In this document: piece after piece, positions 38,021 to 47,218 of the stretch
Layout of the letters: the number at the start of each line of letters is the position of its first letter
Position numbering within the stretch: position 1 is the first letter of the stretch
NCBI RefSeq assembly: GCF_000519185.1
Contig: NZ_JAFA01000010.1
Location: 148,785-212,784, forward strand
Source: Paraburkholderia nodosa DSM 21604
GTDB lineage: Bacteria; Pseudomonadota; Gammaproteobacteria; Burkholderiales; Burkholderiaceae
Reading direction: 5' to 3'
DNA: 64,000 nt
Position numbers and translations under genes: made by a program
Notes under the pieces: model-generated
What the model was told of the DNA's origin: nothing
Seen by the model: only the letters and a program-made list of their open reading frames with translations
The model's database searches: none

Positions 38021-38036
38021 GTCTCAGTTTTGAGAC
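38021..38036. promoter_or_regulatory. Enhancer site 2 for the sigma-54 activator
   Basis: GTCTCA-GTTT-TGAGAC is a perfect inverted repeat that shares the TCTCA-N4-TGAGA core with site 1. It lies about 119 bp upstream of the predicted start, a normal distance for an enhancer-binding protein. Confidence 0.7.
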
Positions 38037-38121
38037 TTGCTGCCGCCGCAACCATCCCGGCGCACCCTCGTGCCCCATGCCGCCCGTATGCGCGCCGCTT
38101 CGCACAAGGCTCTCCGGCCGC

Positions 38122-38137
38122 TGGCACATATCGTGCT
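38122..38137 (+). promoter_or_regulatory. Sigma-54 (-24/-12) promoter of the permease gene
   Basis: TGGCACATATCGTGCT carries the invariant GG (38123-38124) and GC (38135-38136) with exactly ten bases between, and TGGCAC is a full -24 match. The -12 element is GTGCT instead of TTGCT. Transcription should start near 38,148, giving a leader of about 66 bases. Confidence 0.75.
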
Positions 38138-38213
38138 CTATTGCGCGGTCGCGCCGGCTTCGGCGCGCGCGAACAACAAACAGACCTGCACGAATAAACC
38201 AACTGGAGACAAG

Positions 38214-39614
38214 ATGTCCTTTGTGATTGTGATCGCCGCTTTGGCGTTCCTGATGTTCGTGGCCTACCGCGGCTACAGCGTCATTCTCTTTGCGCCCATC
38301 GCCGCACTGGGCGCCGTGCTGCTGATCGATCCCTCCGCCGTCGCCCCCGTGTTTTCCGGCATCTTCATGGAAAAGATGGTCGGCTTCGTCAAGCTCTACT
38401 TCCCCGTCTTCCTGCTCGGCGCGGTGTTCGGTAAGGTCATCGAACTATCCGGCTTCTCCGAGGCGATCGTGGCCGCCGCGATCCGCTACATTGGCCGCTC
38501 GCGCGCCAACGCTGTGATCGTCGCGGTGTGCGCGCTGCTCACCTACGGCGGCGTCTCGCTCTTCGTCGTGGTGTTCGCGGTGTATCCGTTCGCCGCCGAG
38601 CTCTATCGCCAGAGCAACATTCCCAAGCGCCTCATGCCCGGTGCGATCGCGCTCGGCGCATTCACGTTCACGATGGATTCGCTGCCTGGTACGCCGCAGA
38701 TCCAGAACATCATTCCCACCACGTTCTTCAAGACCACCGCGTGGGCCGCGCCCTGGCTCGGCGTGATCGGCTCGATCTTCATCATCGTGGTCGGTCTCAC
38801 GTACCTCGAATGGCGCCGCCGCAGCGCCATGGCGAAGGGCGAAGGCTATGGCACGTCGCTCGTGAACGAACCGGAGCGCGTCGATACCGGCAACCTGCCG
38901 CATCCGGCGCTGGCCATCGCGCCGCTCGTGCTCGTTGGCGTCGCCAACTTCCTGCTCACGAAGTGGATTCCGCAGTGGTACGGCGAAAGCTTCACCGTCG
39001 CGCCCGACGTGCTGCCCGGCATGCATGCGCCCGTGACGGTGGCCGTGAAAAGCGTCGTCGCCATCTGGGCCGTGCAGGGCGCACTGCTGCTCGGCATTCT
39101 GCTCGTCATCGTGACGGCGTTCGGCCGTGTGAAGGAACGCTTCGCGACCGGCACGAAGACCGCAGTGAGCGGCGCGCTGCTCGCCACGCTCAATACGGCA
39201 TCCGAGTACGGCTTCGGCGGCGTGATCTCGGCGCTGCCCGGCTTCCTCGTGGTCGGCAATGCGCTAAAGGCCATTCCGAATCCGCTCGTGAATGCGGCCG
39301 TTTCGGTTTCTGCGCTCGCGGGTATCACGGGTTCCGCGTCGGGCGGCATGAGCATCGCGCTCGCCGCCATGTCGGACACCTTCATCAAGACCGCGCAGAC
39401 CATGCACATTCCGATGGAAGTGCTGCACCGCGTGGTGGCGATGGCGAGCGGCGGCATGGATACGCTGCCGCACAACGGCGCGGTCATCACGCTGCTCGCG
39501 GTCACGGGCCTCACGCACCGCGAGTCGTATCGCGACATTTTCGCGGTGACCATCATCAAAACGCTCGCGGTCTTCTTCGTCATCGCCGTGTTCTATCTGA
39601 CCGGTATCGTCTAA
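38214..39614 (+). CDS. GntP-family permease, probable 3-hydroxybutyrate transporter
   Basis: A 466-residue inner-membrane protein with about 12 hydrophobic segments. GntP/DsdX family features include the N-terminal FLMFVAYRGYSVILFAPIAA, the discontinuous helix TFTMDSLPGTPQIQNIIPTT and GITGSASGGMSIALAAMSDT near the C-terminus. The family carries gluconate, serine or hydroxybutyrate. ATG 38214 has CTGGAGAC upstream. It lies 24 bases before the 3-hydroxybutyrate dehydrogenase gene, behind a sigma-54 promoter, so 3-hydroxybutyrate is the likely substrate (inference from context). Confidence 0.88.
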   Translation: MSFVIVIAALAFLMFVAYRGYSVILFAPIAALGAVLLIDPSAVAPVFSGIFMEKMVGFVKLYFPVFLLGAVFGKVIELSGFSEAIVAAAIRYIGRSRANAVIVAVCALLTYGGVSLFVVVFAVYPFAAELYRQSNIPKRLMPGAIALGAFTFTMDSLPGTPQIQNIIPTTFFKTTAWAAPWLGVIGSIFIIVVGLTYLEWRRRSAMAKGEGYGTSLVNEPERVDTGNLPHPALAIAPLVLVGVANFLLTKWIPQWYGESFTVAPDVLPGMHAPVTVAVKSVVAIWAVQGALLLGILLVIVTAFGRVKERFATGTKTAVSGALLATLNTASEYGFGGVISALPGFLVVGNALKAIPNPLVNAAVSVSALAGITGSASGGMSIALAAMSDTFIKTAQTMHIPMEVLHRVVAMASGGMDTLPHNGAVITLLAVTGLTHRESYRDIFAVTIIKTLAVFFVIAVFYLTGIV

Positions 39615-39638
39615 CCGGCAACTCCACCAGGCCCACCC

Positions 39639-40430
39639 ATGCATCTCCCCAACACGCTCTCCCTCGCCGGAAAAACCGCCGTCGTGACCGGTTCGACCAG
39701 CGGCATCGGCCTCGGCATCGCGACGGCGCTGGCTCGCGCAGGCGCCAACATCGTCCTGAACGGTTTCGGCGATCCTGCGGCCGCGCTCGCGCAAATCGAA
39801 GCGGCCGGCGTGCGCGCCGTGCATCACAACGCGGACATGAGCCGTCCTGCCGAAATCGAAGCCCTCGTGGCTTTCGCGGCAAGCACGTTCGGCGGGCTCG
39901 ATATTCTGGTCAACAACGCGGGCATTCAGTATGTCGAAACGATCGAAAACTTTCCGGTGGAGCGCTGGGATCAGATCATCGCGATCAATCTGAGCGCGAC
40001 GTTTCATGCGACGCGCGCGGCGCTTCCCATCATGCGCGCAGCAGGTTGGGGACGCGTGATCAATATCGCTTCGGTACACGGGCTCGTGGGCTCGGTCGGC
40101 AAGTCGGCCTATGTCGCGGCCAAGCATGGCGTGATCGGGCTCACCAAGGTCGCCGCACTGGAAACCGCGCGCAGCGGCGTGACCGTCAATGCGATCTGTC
40201 CGGGCTGGGTGCTCACGCCGCTCGTGCAGAAGCAGATCGACGACCTGGCCCATCGCGAGGCCATTTCCGTCGAAGACGCTACGCTGAAACTGCTCGGCGA
40301 AAAGCAACCGTCGGCAAGCTTTGCGACGGTCGAGCAAATCGGCGGCGTGGCGGCGTTCCTGTGCTCGGAGGCGGCGAACGAGATGCGCGGCGCCGAGCTC
40401 AAGGTGGACGGAGGCTGGCTCGCGCAGTAA
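39639..40430 (+). CDS. hbdH: 3-hydroxybutyrate dehydrogenase (SDR)
   Basis: 263 residues. Short-chain dehydrogenase with TGSTSGIGLGIA (18-29), NNAG (92-95) and catalytic Ser145, Tyr158 and Lys162. The region around the active site (SVHGLVGSVGKSAYVAAKHG), NAICPGWVLTPLVQKQI and the ending VDGGWLAQ are characteristic of (R)-3-hydroxybutyrate dehydrogenases, which form acetoacetate with NAD+. It is the second gene of the sigma-54-controlled operon with the permease. This allows use of external or PHB-derived 3-hydroxybutyrate. Confidence 0.93.
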   Translation: MHLPNTLSLAGKTAVVTGSTSGIGLGIATALARAGANIVLNGFGDPAAALAQIEAAGVRAVHHNADMSRPAEIEALVAFAASTFGGLDILVNNAGIQYVETIENFPVERWDQIIAINLSATFHATRAALPIMRAAGWGRVINIASVHGLVGSVGKSAYVAAKHGVIGLTKVAALETARSGVTVNAICPGWVLTPLVQKQIDDLAHREAISVEDATLKLLGEKQPSASFATVEQIGGVAAFLCSEAANEMRGAELKVDGGWLAQ

Positions 40431-40464
40431 AAGCGGCGGCGGCGCGCGAGCGACTTACAGCACG

Positions 40465-41244
40465 TCAATCGCGCGCCATGCGCCGCAGCGTCATGGCGTG
40501 CAGCCGGTGGCTGAGCCCTTTGAAGACACTGCTTTCGTGCGGGTCGCCGAAGTGGAACAGCACCGTGCACCGAACGCTGGAAGGCGCGCAGGCCTGATTC
40601 GCATGCAGCGAGCGCAAGCCCCAAATGAAGTAAAGATTACCCGGCTGCAACGTCACGACTTTCGCAGAAAGCCATTTCTGCACACGCGGTGAGCGCCAGA
40701 TCCTCGCGAGCAGCTTTTCCACTATCGCCTTCTCGACGATATTGACGATCGCAAAGCGCCGCGCATTGCGTAGATTCGGAAACATCACGAGATGGCCGGC
40801 CAGTTCGCCCGGGTCATTGGGAATCAGGATCGGCAGCAGGATCGATATGGCGTACGAGTCGTAGTGGAAATTGTTCGAGTGACGGATGCCCTGTTTTCCC
40901 GATAGCACGCGCATCACCGGCAGAATCCGGTCGCTCGGCGGCGGCGTCCCCATCTTGCGCACATACAGCTGACGCAATAACGCATGCAGCCCCGCGTCTT
41001 CGAAAAGCGGGGCGAGACAGGTGCCCGTTATCCATTGCGCCCCGCTAAAGCCAAAGTATCGGGCGCCCTGCTGCCCCACCAGCTCGGCAACCCCGCTGCG
41101 CAGCTTCGCGAGCATTGCGGCTGGCACGATGTCATCGAGCACGCCCACTCCGTCGTCGTCCATCGACTGAGCGAGCGCCTGCGCACTCTGCACGTCTATC
41201 CGCGCGATTTCATCGAGCGGCCGTTCATCGTCCAGCACGTTCAT
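40465..41244 (-). CDS. 2OG-Fe(II) oxygenase-like protein of unknown substrate
   Basis: 259 residues. A possible non-haem iron facial triad is visible: His127 and Asp129 in NNFHYDSYAI and His214 in RSLHANQ. Arg225 in SVRCTVLFHFGDP would bind 2-oxoglutarate. Surrounding strands (SILLPILIPNDPGELAGHLV, LQPGNLYFIWGLRS) fit the double-stranded beta-helix of phytanoyl-CoA or prolyl hydroxylase-like enzymes. ATG 41244 follows GAGGGA. It is convergent with hbdH by 34 bases and lies 187 bases beyond the end of the GGDEF-EAL gene. No obvious substrate partner. Confidence 0.65.
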   Translation of the reverse strand: MNVLDDERPLDEIARIDVQSAQALAQSMDDDGVGVLDDIVPAAMLAKLRSGVAELVGQQGARYFGFSGAQWITGTCLAPLFEDAGLHALLRQLYVRKMGTPPPSDRILPVMRVLSGKQGIRHSNNFHYDSYAISILLPILIPNDPGELAGHLVMFPNLRNARRFAIVNIVEKAIVEKLLARIWRSPRVQKWLSAKVVTLQPGNLYFIWGLRSLHANQACAPSSVRCTVLFHFGDPHESSVFKGLSHRLHAMTLRRMARD

Positions 41245-41431
41245 TGCGGTCCCTCGCGCAGCCCGATCGGCGAATTCAGGCACACGGTCAATGCAGACCG
41301 TAAATTGAGGGAAAAAGCTTTCGTGTTCCGTACGTCTTCGTACAGAACGCCCGAACGCGTCGATTTATATGCTGGCTGATTATTTCGGGTCGTTCCGCAG
41401 TGAGTCGATGCGATGCCGCCGCATCGATTCG

Positions 41432-44392
41432 TTAGCGATCGCTTCGCTCCTGCTCGCCCGCCGCGCCTTCTGCGATCAACGGCCAGACCACCTGTTCGAA
41501 CTGCTCGGGCTCGATCGGCCTGGAGTACAAATAGCCCTGCGCGAAATCACAGCCCATCGACTTGAGAAAATCCCGTTGTTCGACGGTTTCCACGCCTTCG
41601 GCGATGACCTGGATTCCCAGCTTGTGCGCAAGCACCACCATCGCCTCGCAGAGCACCTGATTGTTTTCGTCCACGCTCAGGTTCTGGACAAACGAGCGAT
41701 CGATTTTCAGGTAGTCGATGTCGAAGCGTTTGAGATAGGCCAGCGAGGAATAGCCGGTGCCGAAGTCGTCGATCGAAATGCCAATGCCCGCAAGACGGAA
41801 ATCGAGCAGCCTCTCATCGATATTCGATTCGGCCTGTAGCAGCAGCCCCTCGGTGATTTCCACCACCACGCTTTGCCCCGGCATGCCCTCGCGATCGAGA
41901 TAGTCGTGCCACCGCACGCCGACCGTGCTGTCCTGGCGGACCTGCACCGGCGACATGTTCACACTGATCTGGAACGACGCATCGTATTGCTCGCGCCATA
42001 CGCGCGCTTGTTGCACGGCTTGCCTGAACACCCAGTCGCCGATGGGAATGATCAGGCCCGTATCTTCGGCCAGCGGAATGAATTCCAGCGGACTGATCAT
42101 GCCGCGCTCGGGATGCAGCCAGCGTAACAGGGCTTCCGCTTTGCAGACCCGGCCCGTTGCGAGGTCGACAACCGGCTGATAAAGCAGCCGAAGCTGATTG
42201 CGCGGCAGCGCCGAACGCAGGTCGCTGGTCAGGCGCAAGCGCGTTTCCGCCTCCAGCTGCATGTCGGGCGTGAAGTAACTGAAGCGGTTGCGTCCGGCAT
42301 TCTTGGCCGCGTACATGGCCTGGTCGGCGTTCTTGAACAACGCGTCGAGTTCAAGCGTGTCGTCGGGGAAAACGGTGACGCCGATACTCGCCGAAATGTA
42401 GACCTCGTCCGCGCCGAGTTTGAACGGTTCAGTCAGTCTGCGATTGATATTGCGTACGGTCTGCTCGACCGCTTCCATATCTTCGAGATCGGGCAAGATC
42501 ACCGTGAACTCGTCGCCGCCCAGTCGCGCGACGGTATCCAGATTTCGCACGCACGCGCTGATGCGGCGCCCGGCCTCGATCAGCAGCACGTCGCCGCGGT
42601 CGTGCCCCAGCGAGTCGTTGACCTCCTTGAAGCGATCGAGGTCGATCAACATCAGGGCCACGCGCCTTTGCGAACGGCACGCGAGCGCGGCCTCCTCGGT
42701 AAGACGATCGTGGAATAACTGCCGGTTCGGCAAACCCGTCAGCGCATCGAAATTGGCCTGCTTCCAGATGGTCGCCTCGAACGCCATCCGGTCGGAGAGG
42801 TCGCGACCGACTGCCAGCACCGAAGTGACATGGCCGGAGCGATCGATCTCAGGCGTGATGCGAATGTGAGTACATTGCTCCTGCCCGTCCTTTCCCGCCC
42901 ACCGCAATTCGAACTGCGCGCTTTTTCCCGTCGCGATGACTTCGCCGATCTTCCTTTCGTAGACCAGCGCATTGGCCCCGCCGGGAAGCTCCGAAGGCCG
43001 CTTGCCGAGGACAGTGGCGAGATCGCATCCCGCCGACGTGCAAAAGGCCGGATTGGCGAAGGTGCGGCGCAGCTCGCGGTCATATCGCGTGATCGTATCG
43101 GGCGAATTCTCGATCAGCGTGCGCGACTCCCGTTCGCGGGCGACGAGTTCCGCCGTTCGGTCGACGACAGTCTGTTCGAGCGACGCATTGATTTCGTTGA
43201 TCTTGTGGATCTTCTGCCTGATCGCCGTGCGCATGCGCTCAAAACGCTGCGCCAGGCGCGCCAGTTCGTCTGGTCCGCCAAGCGGGCCTTCCCCGTCCTT
43301 GCCATCGTCCTCGACGGCGCCGGCATCCTCGCCGGTGTCGTGCATGCGGCGCACCAGATCCTGGAGCGGCGCCGAAATGCTGTACGAAATAAAGTAGGCA
43401 AGAAAAATGGAAAGCAGAAACCCGGAGATGCCGACCACCACGATCTGGTTGCGTACGGCCTGTGCCTCTGCGGTGAGATTCTGTTCAGCGATCGTGCTGA
43501 CCACGAACCAGCTCGTGCCGGGAATGCGCGCGTAAGCGGCAAGATAATGGCCGCCGCGCCTGGCTGCGAAATTGACGAACCGGCTCGACTCGCCCGACAC
43601 GCGGTGGCGCGCGATATCCTCGATCAGGCCGGGCTCGGGCGCGGCGCCCGGGTTGGGCGACGACGCATGATTCGGGACTACGATGATCTTGTTGTCGCTC
43701 GCATCGAATACGAAAATTTCCGTTCCGCTGCCCGTCGCGACGTCGTTGAAAATCGTCGAGAAGTATTCCGGGCGAACGACCAGAACCAGACTGCCGATCT
43801 TCGCGTTGTCGCTCTTGTTATAGATGGCGCGCACCATCCCCAGGTTCTGCTGGCCGACGCCGTCGTCGTAGCTGCCCCAGTAGGTGCGTTCATGCGACTC
43901 TTCGGCAATGCCGACGAGCGCCGTCACACCCGAAGTCAACTGCGCAAATGCCTGCGTATCCAGAATGCGGTCTTTCTGGTCGAGCAAATATTTCTGGTTG
44001 ATGAAATCGACCGATCCATAATGCTCGAGCAGCAAACGCGTCATGTCCTCGCGCGCCTCGCTCTGCTCCCTGGCGCTGCCGCTCGCCGCTCTCGACAACG
44101 CGCCCTGGACCCGGTCCGAAAGTACGAGAAGATTACTTTCCGCTTCGATCTGATGCATGCGCAGCTCGACATTTCTCGAAACCTGCCTTACCACTTCTTT
44201 CGAAAATATCTCCGCATTTTCCTTGATCGCCGCAACCGACTTTACATAGGAAATGCAGCCCGAAATGATAATGGGCAACAGCGCCAACAGAATGAATGCG
44301 GCAATCAGTCGATAGCGAATCTCGACGCGTCGAAGCAAATCCTGGCAGAGGTAGTCGAAAGCGCGTCGCAGCAGTGCGGAGATTGCATTCAT
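41432..44392 (-). CDS. Membrane-bound diguanylate cyclase/phosphodiesterase (Cache-HAMP-PAS-GGDEF-EAL)
   Basis: 986 residues. Membrane spans near 27-46 and 308-330 enclose a large periplasmic dCache-like sensor. HAMP (about 335-390), PAS (about 430-555), GGDEF (motif near 625) and EAL (about 735-980) follow. The cyclase site is intact (RLGGDEF) with an RNLD inhibitory site five residues before it. The EAL domain keeps EALLRW, DDFGTGYSS and AEGVET, so both activities look possible. Its ATG overlaps the stop of a sugar-binding lipoprotein gene (ATGA), which implies a shared sensing role. Confidence 0.92.
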   Translation of the reverse strand: MNAISALLRRAFDYLCQDLLRRVEIRYRLIAAFILLALLPIIISGCISYVKSVAAIKENAEIFSKEVVRQVSRNVELRMHQIEAESNLLVLSDRVQGALSRAASGSAREQSEAREDMTRLLLEHYGSVDFINQKYLLDQKDRILDTQAFAQLTSGVTALVGIAEESHERTYWGSYDDGVGQQNLGMVRAIYNKSDNAKIGSLVLVVRPEYFSTIFNDVATGSGTEIFVFDASDNKIIVVPNHASSPNPGAAPEPGLIEDIARHRVSGESSRFVNFAARRGGHYLAAYARIPGTSWFVVSTIAEQNLTAEAQAVRNQIVVVGISGFLLSIFLAYFISYSISAPLQDLVRRMHDTGEDAGAVEDDGKDGEGPLGGPDELARLAQRFERMRTAIRQKIHKINEINASLEQTVVDRTAELVARERESRTLIENSPDTITRYDRELRRTFANPAFCTSAGCDLATVLGKRPSELPGGANALVYERKIGEVIATGKSAQFELRWAGKDGQEQCTHIRITPEIDRSGHVTSVLAVGRDLSDRMAFEATIWKQANFDALTGLPNRQLFHDRLTEEAALACRSQRRVALMLIDLDRFKEVNDSLGHDRGDVLLIEAGRRISACVRNLDTVARLGGDEFTVILPDLEDMEAVEQTVRNINRRLTEPFKLGADEVYISASIGVTVFPDDTLELDALFKNADQAMYAAKNAGRNRFSYFTPDMQLEAETRLRLTSDLRSALPRNQLRLLYQPVVDLATGRVCKAEALLRWLHPERGMISPLEFIPLAEDTGLIIPIGDWVFRQAVQQARVWREQYDASFQISVNMSPVQVRQDSTVGVRWHDYLDREGMPGQSVVVEITEGLLLQAESNIDERLLDFRLAGIGISIDDFGTGYSSLAYLKRFDIDYLKIDRSFVQNLSVDENNQVLCEAMVVLAHKLGIQVIAEGVETVEQRDFLKSMGCDFAQGYLYSRPIEPEQFEQVVWPLIAEGAAGEQERSDR

Positions 44393-45678
44393 TTGTAGTG
44401 CATCTTCGCTTCAGTCTTGACCGAGATGTCCAGGCGCTGCGCAGCCTGCCTGGGTGTAATTTTCCTGAGCAGCACATCCTGCATCAATTTATGCACCAGC
44501 TCAATCGTGTTGGAAGGAAGCGACGAATAATAGGGGCTTGCCGTGACCGGATAACGGCTGACCGCGTTCGTGTAATCGACGATCTCCACGTCGCTCACCA
44601 CGGTGCCCATGCCTTGCTGAAAAGGCGAAATGTTGTGGCGTTTCCTCTGAAGAATCGGGAATCCCTTGCCGGCGATGAATTCCAGAAAACGCATGGCCGC
44701 GGCCTTGTTGGGCGTTTCGCAAACGGCGAAGCCCGTTTCGCTGCCGAGCACCGGCACGACGCGTTCGCCGCGCGCGTTCCATGGCGGCACGAACACGCCC
44801 ACCGAGAAATCGTTTCCACGCAGCATGAGCCCGGCGGCCCAGCTGCCCTGGAACGCCATTGCCACCTTGCCTTCCTTGAAAAGGCGAATGCCCTCGTCGT
44901 AGCCCGTCGTCATGAACGACGGCTGCGCGTAACCGCGCTCGGGTATCAACGCGATCCTGGCGAAGATCTCGGCCACCTCCGGCGTGTCGAGGTTCAGCGT
45001 GCCGTCCGCCATTTTTTCTTTCCAGTGAGGCTCGCGCGCGACCACATTGTTGGCAAAGCCCGAAGCGAATGGCCCGTTGCCGAGCATGTTCGGAAAGCCG
45101 CCGCTCCACATCACCGGAATCATGCCCGCCTGCTTGAGCCTGGCGCACACCGCCAGAAACTCATCGAAATTCGTCGGCAGCGTGTCGATGCCGGCCTTGG
45201 CGAACATGGCGCGGTTGTAATAGATCATCGTCGTCGCCACGCCGCCCGAAACGCCGAAGCCCTTGCCGTCGCGACTGGTCCAGTCGGCCTTGAGCGGATC
45301 CAGCATGTTCTTCCATGCGGCGCTCTGGCGGACATCGGCGAGCACGCCCTGGTCGGCCAGCTCGGCGGCATAGGCGTTCGGATTGATGCTGACGAGGTCC
45401 GGCAGCGTGCCCGCCGCCACGCGCGGCTTGATGTTCCCCTCGACCGAGTTGCCGACCATGAACTGCACGTTCACGTGCACGTCAGGATTGAGCTTGTCGA
45501 ACTCGGCGGCGATCTGGAGCATCTCCTCCGGCCAGTCCGGCGCCCAGATCAGCGCGGTGATGGTGGTCCGTACCGGCGCGGCCTTGCTGCTCTGGGCGCC
45601 GTTCTGCTGATCGCAACCCAGGAGCAAGAGCATGCCGATCAGACCAGACAGCAGCCAGGCAAACTTGATTCCGTGCAC
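44389..45678 (-). CDS. Sugar-type extracellular solute-binding lipoprotein
   Basis: 429 residues. A lipobox at the end of the signal peptide (IGMLLLLGCDQQ, Cys20-21) makes it a lipoprotein. The type II binding fold of the MalE/UgpB group shows TLPDLVSINPNAYAAELADQ, MIYYNRAMFAKAGI, VAMAFQGSWAAG and FLEFIAGKGFPI. I chose the GTG at 45678 because it begins the signal peptide directly. No permease or ATPase gene is near. The stop codon overlaps the start of the GGDEF-EAL gene, so it probably acts as the ligand-binding partner of that sensor rather than in transport. Confidence 0.85.
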   Translation of the reverse strand: MHGIKFAWLLSGLIGMLLLLGCDQQNGAQSSKAAPVRTTITALIWAPDWPEEMLQIAAEFDKLNPDVHVNVQFMVGNSVEGNIKPRVAAGTLPDLVSINPNAYAAELADQGVLADVRQSAAWKNMLDPLKADWTSRDGKGFGVSGGVATTMIYYNRAMFAKAGIDTLPTNFDEFLAVCARLKQAGMIPVMWSGGFPNMLGNGPFASGFANNVVAREPHWKEKMADGTLNLDTPEVAEIFARIALIPERGYAQPSFMTTGYDEGIRLFKEGKVAMAFQGSWAAGLMLRGNDFSVGVFVPPWNARGERVVPVLGSETGFAVCETPNKAAAMRFLEFIAGKGFPILQRKRHNISPFQQGMGTVVSDVEIVDYTNAVSRYPVTASPYYSSLPSNTIELVHKLMQDVLLRKITPRQAAQRLDISVKTEAKMHYK

Positions 45679-45982
45679 GTAACGCTCGCTTTCAGTTCGG
45701 GAATGGCGGACCCTGCGGAACGCAGGGGAACCACATTGCATATCGGCCGAAACCGGGCGTCACTTGAGGGGGTTACGCGTGAGCGTGGCAGGCGTAAATC
45801 GGCGAGCCTTGGGGGCGAACGATCATGCCCGTTCGCAAACGTTGGCGCGGCGCGATGCGCTAACGTGGTGCAATGACATCAGGTCCCTTTGCGCTGACCC
45901 AGAACACGCGTACGCGTTTCGTGCATCACGGGGCGGCGAGGTCGATGGCTCGCCGCCTTGCGTCGCTTTCGTAGCAATCGTT
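45679..45982. other. 304-bp intergenic region before the lipoprotein gene
   Basis: It holds the promoter and leader of the lipoprotein/GGDEF-EAL unit. A perfect 7-bp stem CCCTGCG-GAA-CGCAGGG (45711-45727) lies in that leader, 33 bases before the start codon. I found no gene here. Confidence 0.45.
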
Positions 45983-47218
45983 TCAATCGAGCGACGGGCT
46001 GCATTCGCATTCGAGCGCCGCGACCCGCGCCGGCCGCTCCATTGCCGCCAGCCGCTGCAACGTCACGAGTCCGAACACCGCGAGCGCGCAGCCGAGCACC
46101 AGATCGGCACGTATGCCCGCACGGTCCACGATCGTGCCGCCCACCAACGAGCCAAGCGCAATCGCCACCTGGATCACGCTCACGAACATCGCCGAGCCCG
46201 CTTCGGCGAGATCGGCCGTACCGCGCTGAATCCACACGGAGAAGCACAGCGGAATCGCGCCGAACGCCACGCCCCACATCAGCATCGCCGCGATCTCGCC
46301 AATTCGCACGTGGTCGAGCAGAATCATCGCCGAGAGCGCGCACAACAGCAGCGCCGTCATCGTCGCCACGGCAAACTTCAGGCGCGTGGCCACGACCGCC
46401 GAAGTCAGCGCGTTCGAGAAAAAGCCGATCACGCCGAATGCGAGCAGCAGCAGCGTGATCGCGCTCATCGAGAAGTCCTGCTGAAGCAGCGGGGCAATGA
46501 ACGTGTACGTCGAGAAATGCGCGCCGAACACGAGCGCCACCATCAGCATGCTCAGGCGCACATGCGGGCGGCGCAGCAGCGTGGCGAAATCGGCGAGACG
46601 CAATGCGGCGACGGAAGGAAGCGACGGCACCAGCAACGCCTGCGCAACGAGCGCGAGCGCGACGAGGCCGCCCGTCACGAAGAACGACATGCGCCACGAC
46701 GCGAAACCGGCGATAAAGGTGCCGAGCGGCACGCCGATCACCGTCGCGAAGGTCACGCCGGTCAGGATAATGGCCGTTGCGCGCGCGGCGTCGCTCGTAT
46801 GCACGAGGCGGCCCGCCGCCGCGGTTGCGAGGGTCCAGAAGCCGCCGAGCGCCGCGCCGAGCATCGCGCGGCCAACCAGCATGAGCGCGAAATTCGTCGC
46901 AAGCGCGGAGACGATATTCGACGCGAGCAGCATGGCCGTAAGCAGGAGAAATACCTGCCGCCGGTCCATGCGGCCGGCAAACATCATCAGGCCCGGCGCG
47001 AAGATCGCCGCCATCACGCCCGGCGTGGTCACCATGAGGCCGGCCGTGCCCGGCGTCACGCCGAGGTCGCGGGCGATCTCGGTGAGCAAACCGACCGGCA
47101 GGAATTCAGACGTCACGAACGCGAATGCGCTGATCGCCACGGCAAAGACAGACAACCACTGGCGCAGTGTCGTCTCTTCGAGCCGCGCGGGCGCGAGATT
47201 GGGAGAACGGTCGTTCAT
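45983..47218 (-). CDS. MFS transporter, DHA1-type exporter
   Basis: 411 residues and 12 hydrophobic segments. The N-terminus LRQWLSVFAVAISAFAFVTS and the motif A-like loop GRMDRRQVFLLLTAMLLASN identify a drug:H+ antiporter-1 member similar to AraJ/YdhP/sugar-efflux proteins. ATG 47218 begins a 25-residue cytoplasmic tail before helix 1. Its upstream region is unusually AT-rich for the window. The substrate is unknown; such proteins export sugars, purines or drugs. Confidence 0.88.
   Translation of the reverse strand: MNDRSPNLAPARLEETTLRQWLSVFAVAISAFAFVTSEFLPVGLLTEIARDLGVTPGTAGLMVTTPGVMAAIFAPGLMMFAGRMDRRQVFLLLTAMLLASNIVSALATNFALMLVGRAMLGAALGGFWTLATAAAGRLVHTSDAARATAIILTGVTFATVIGVPLGTFIAGFASWRMSFFVTGGLVALALVAQALLVPSLPSVAALRLADFATLLRRPHVRLSMLMVALVFGAHFSTYTFIAPLLQQDFSMSAITLLLLAFGVIGFFSNALTSAVVATRLKFAVATMTALLLCALSAMILLDHVRIGEIAAMLMWGVAFGAIPLCFSVWIQRGTADLAEAGSAMFVSVIQVAIALGSLVGGTIVDRAGIRADLVLGCALAVFGLVTLQRLAAMERPARVAALECECSPSLD

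Noticed and set aside
36588..38033. A 481-codon plus-strand open frame opposite the sigma-54 activator gene
   Set aside because: The minus strand has the complete PAS-AAA+-Fis protein with all motifs; the antisense product is compositionally biased and domain-free.
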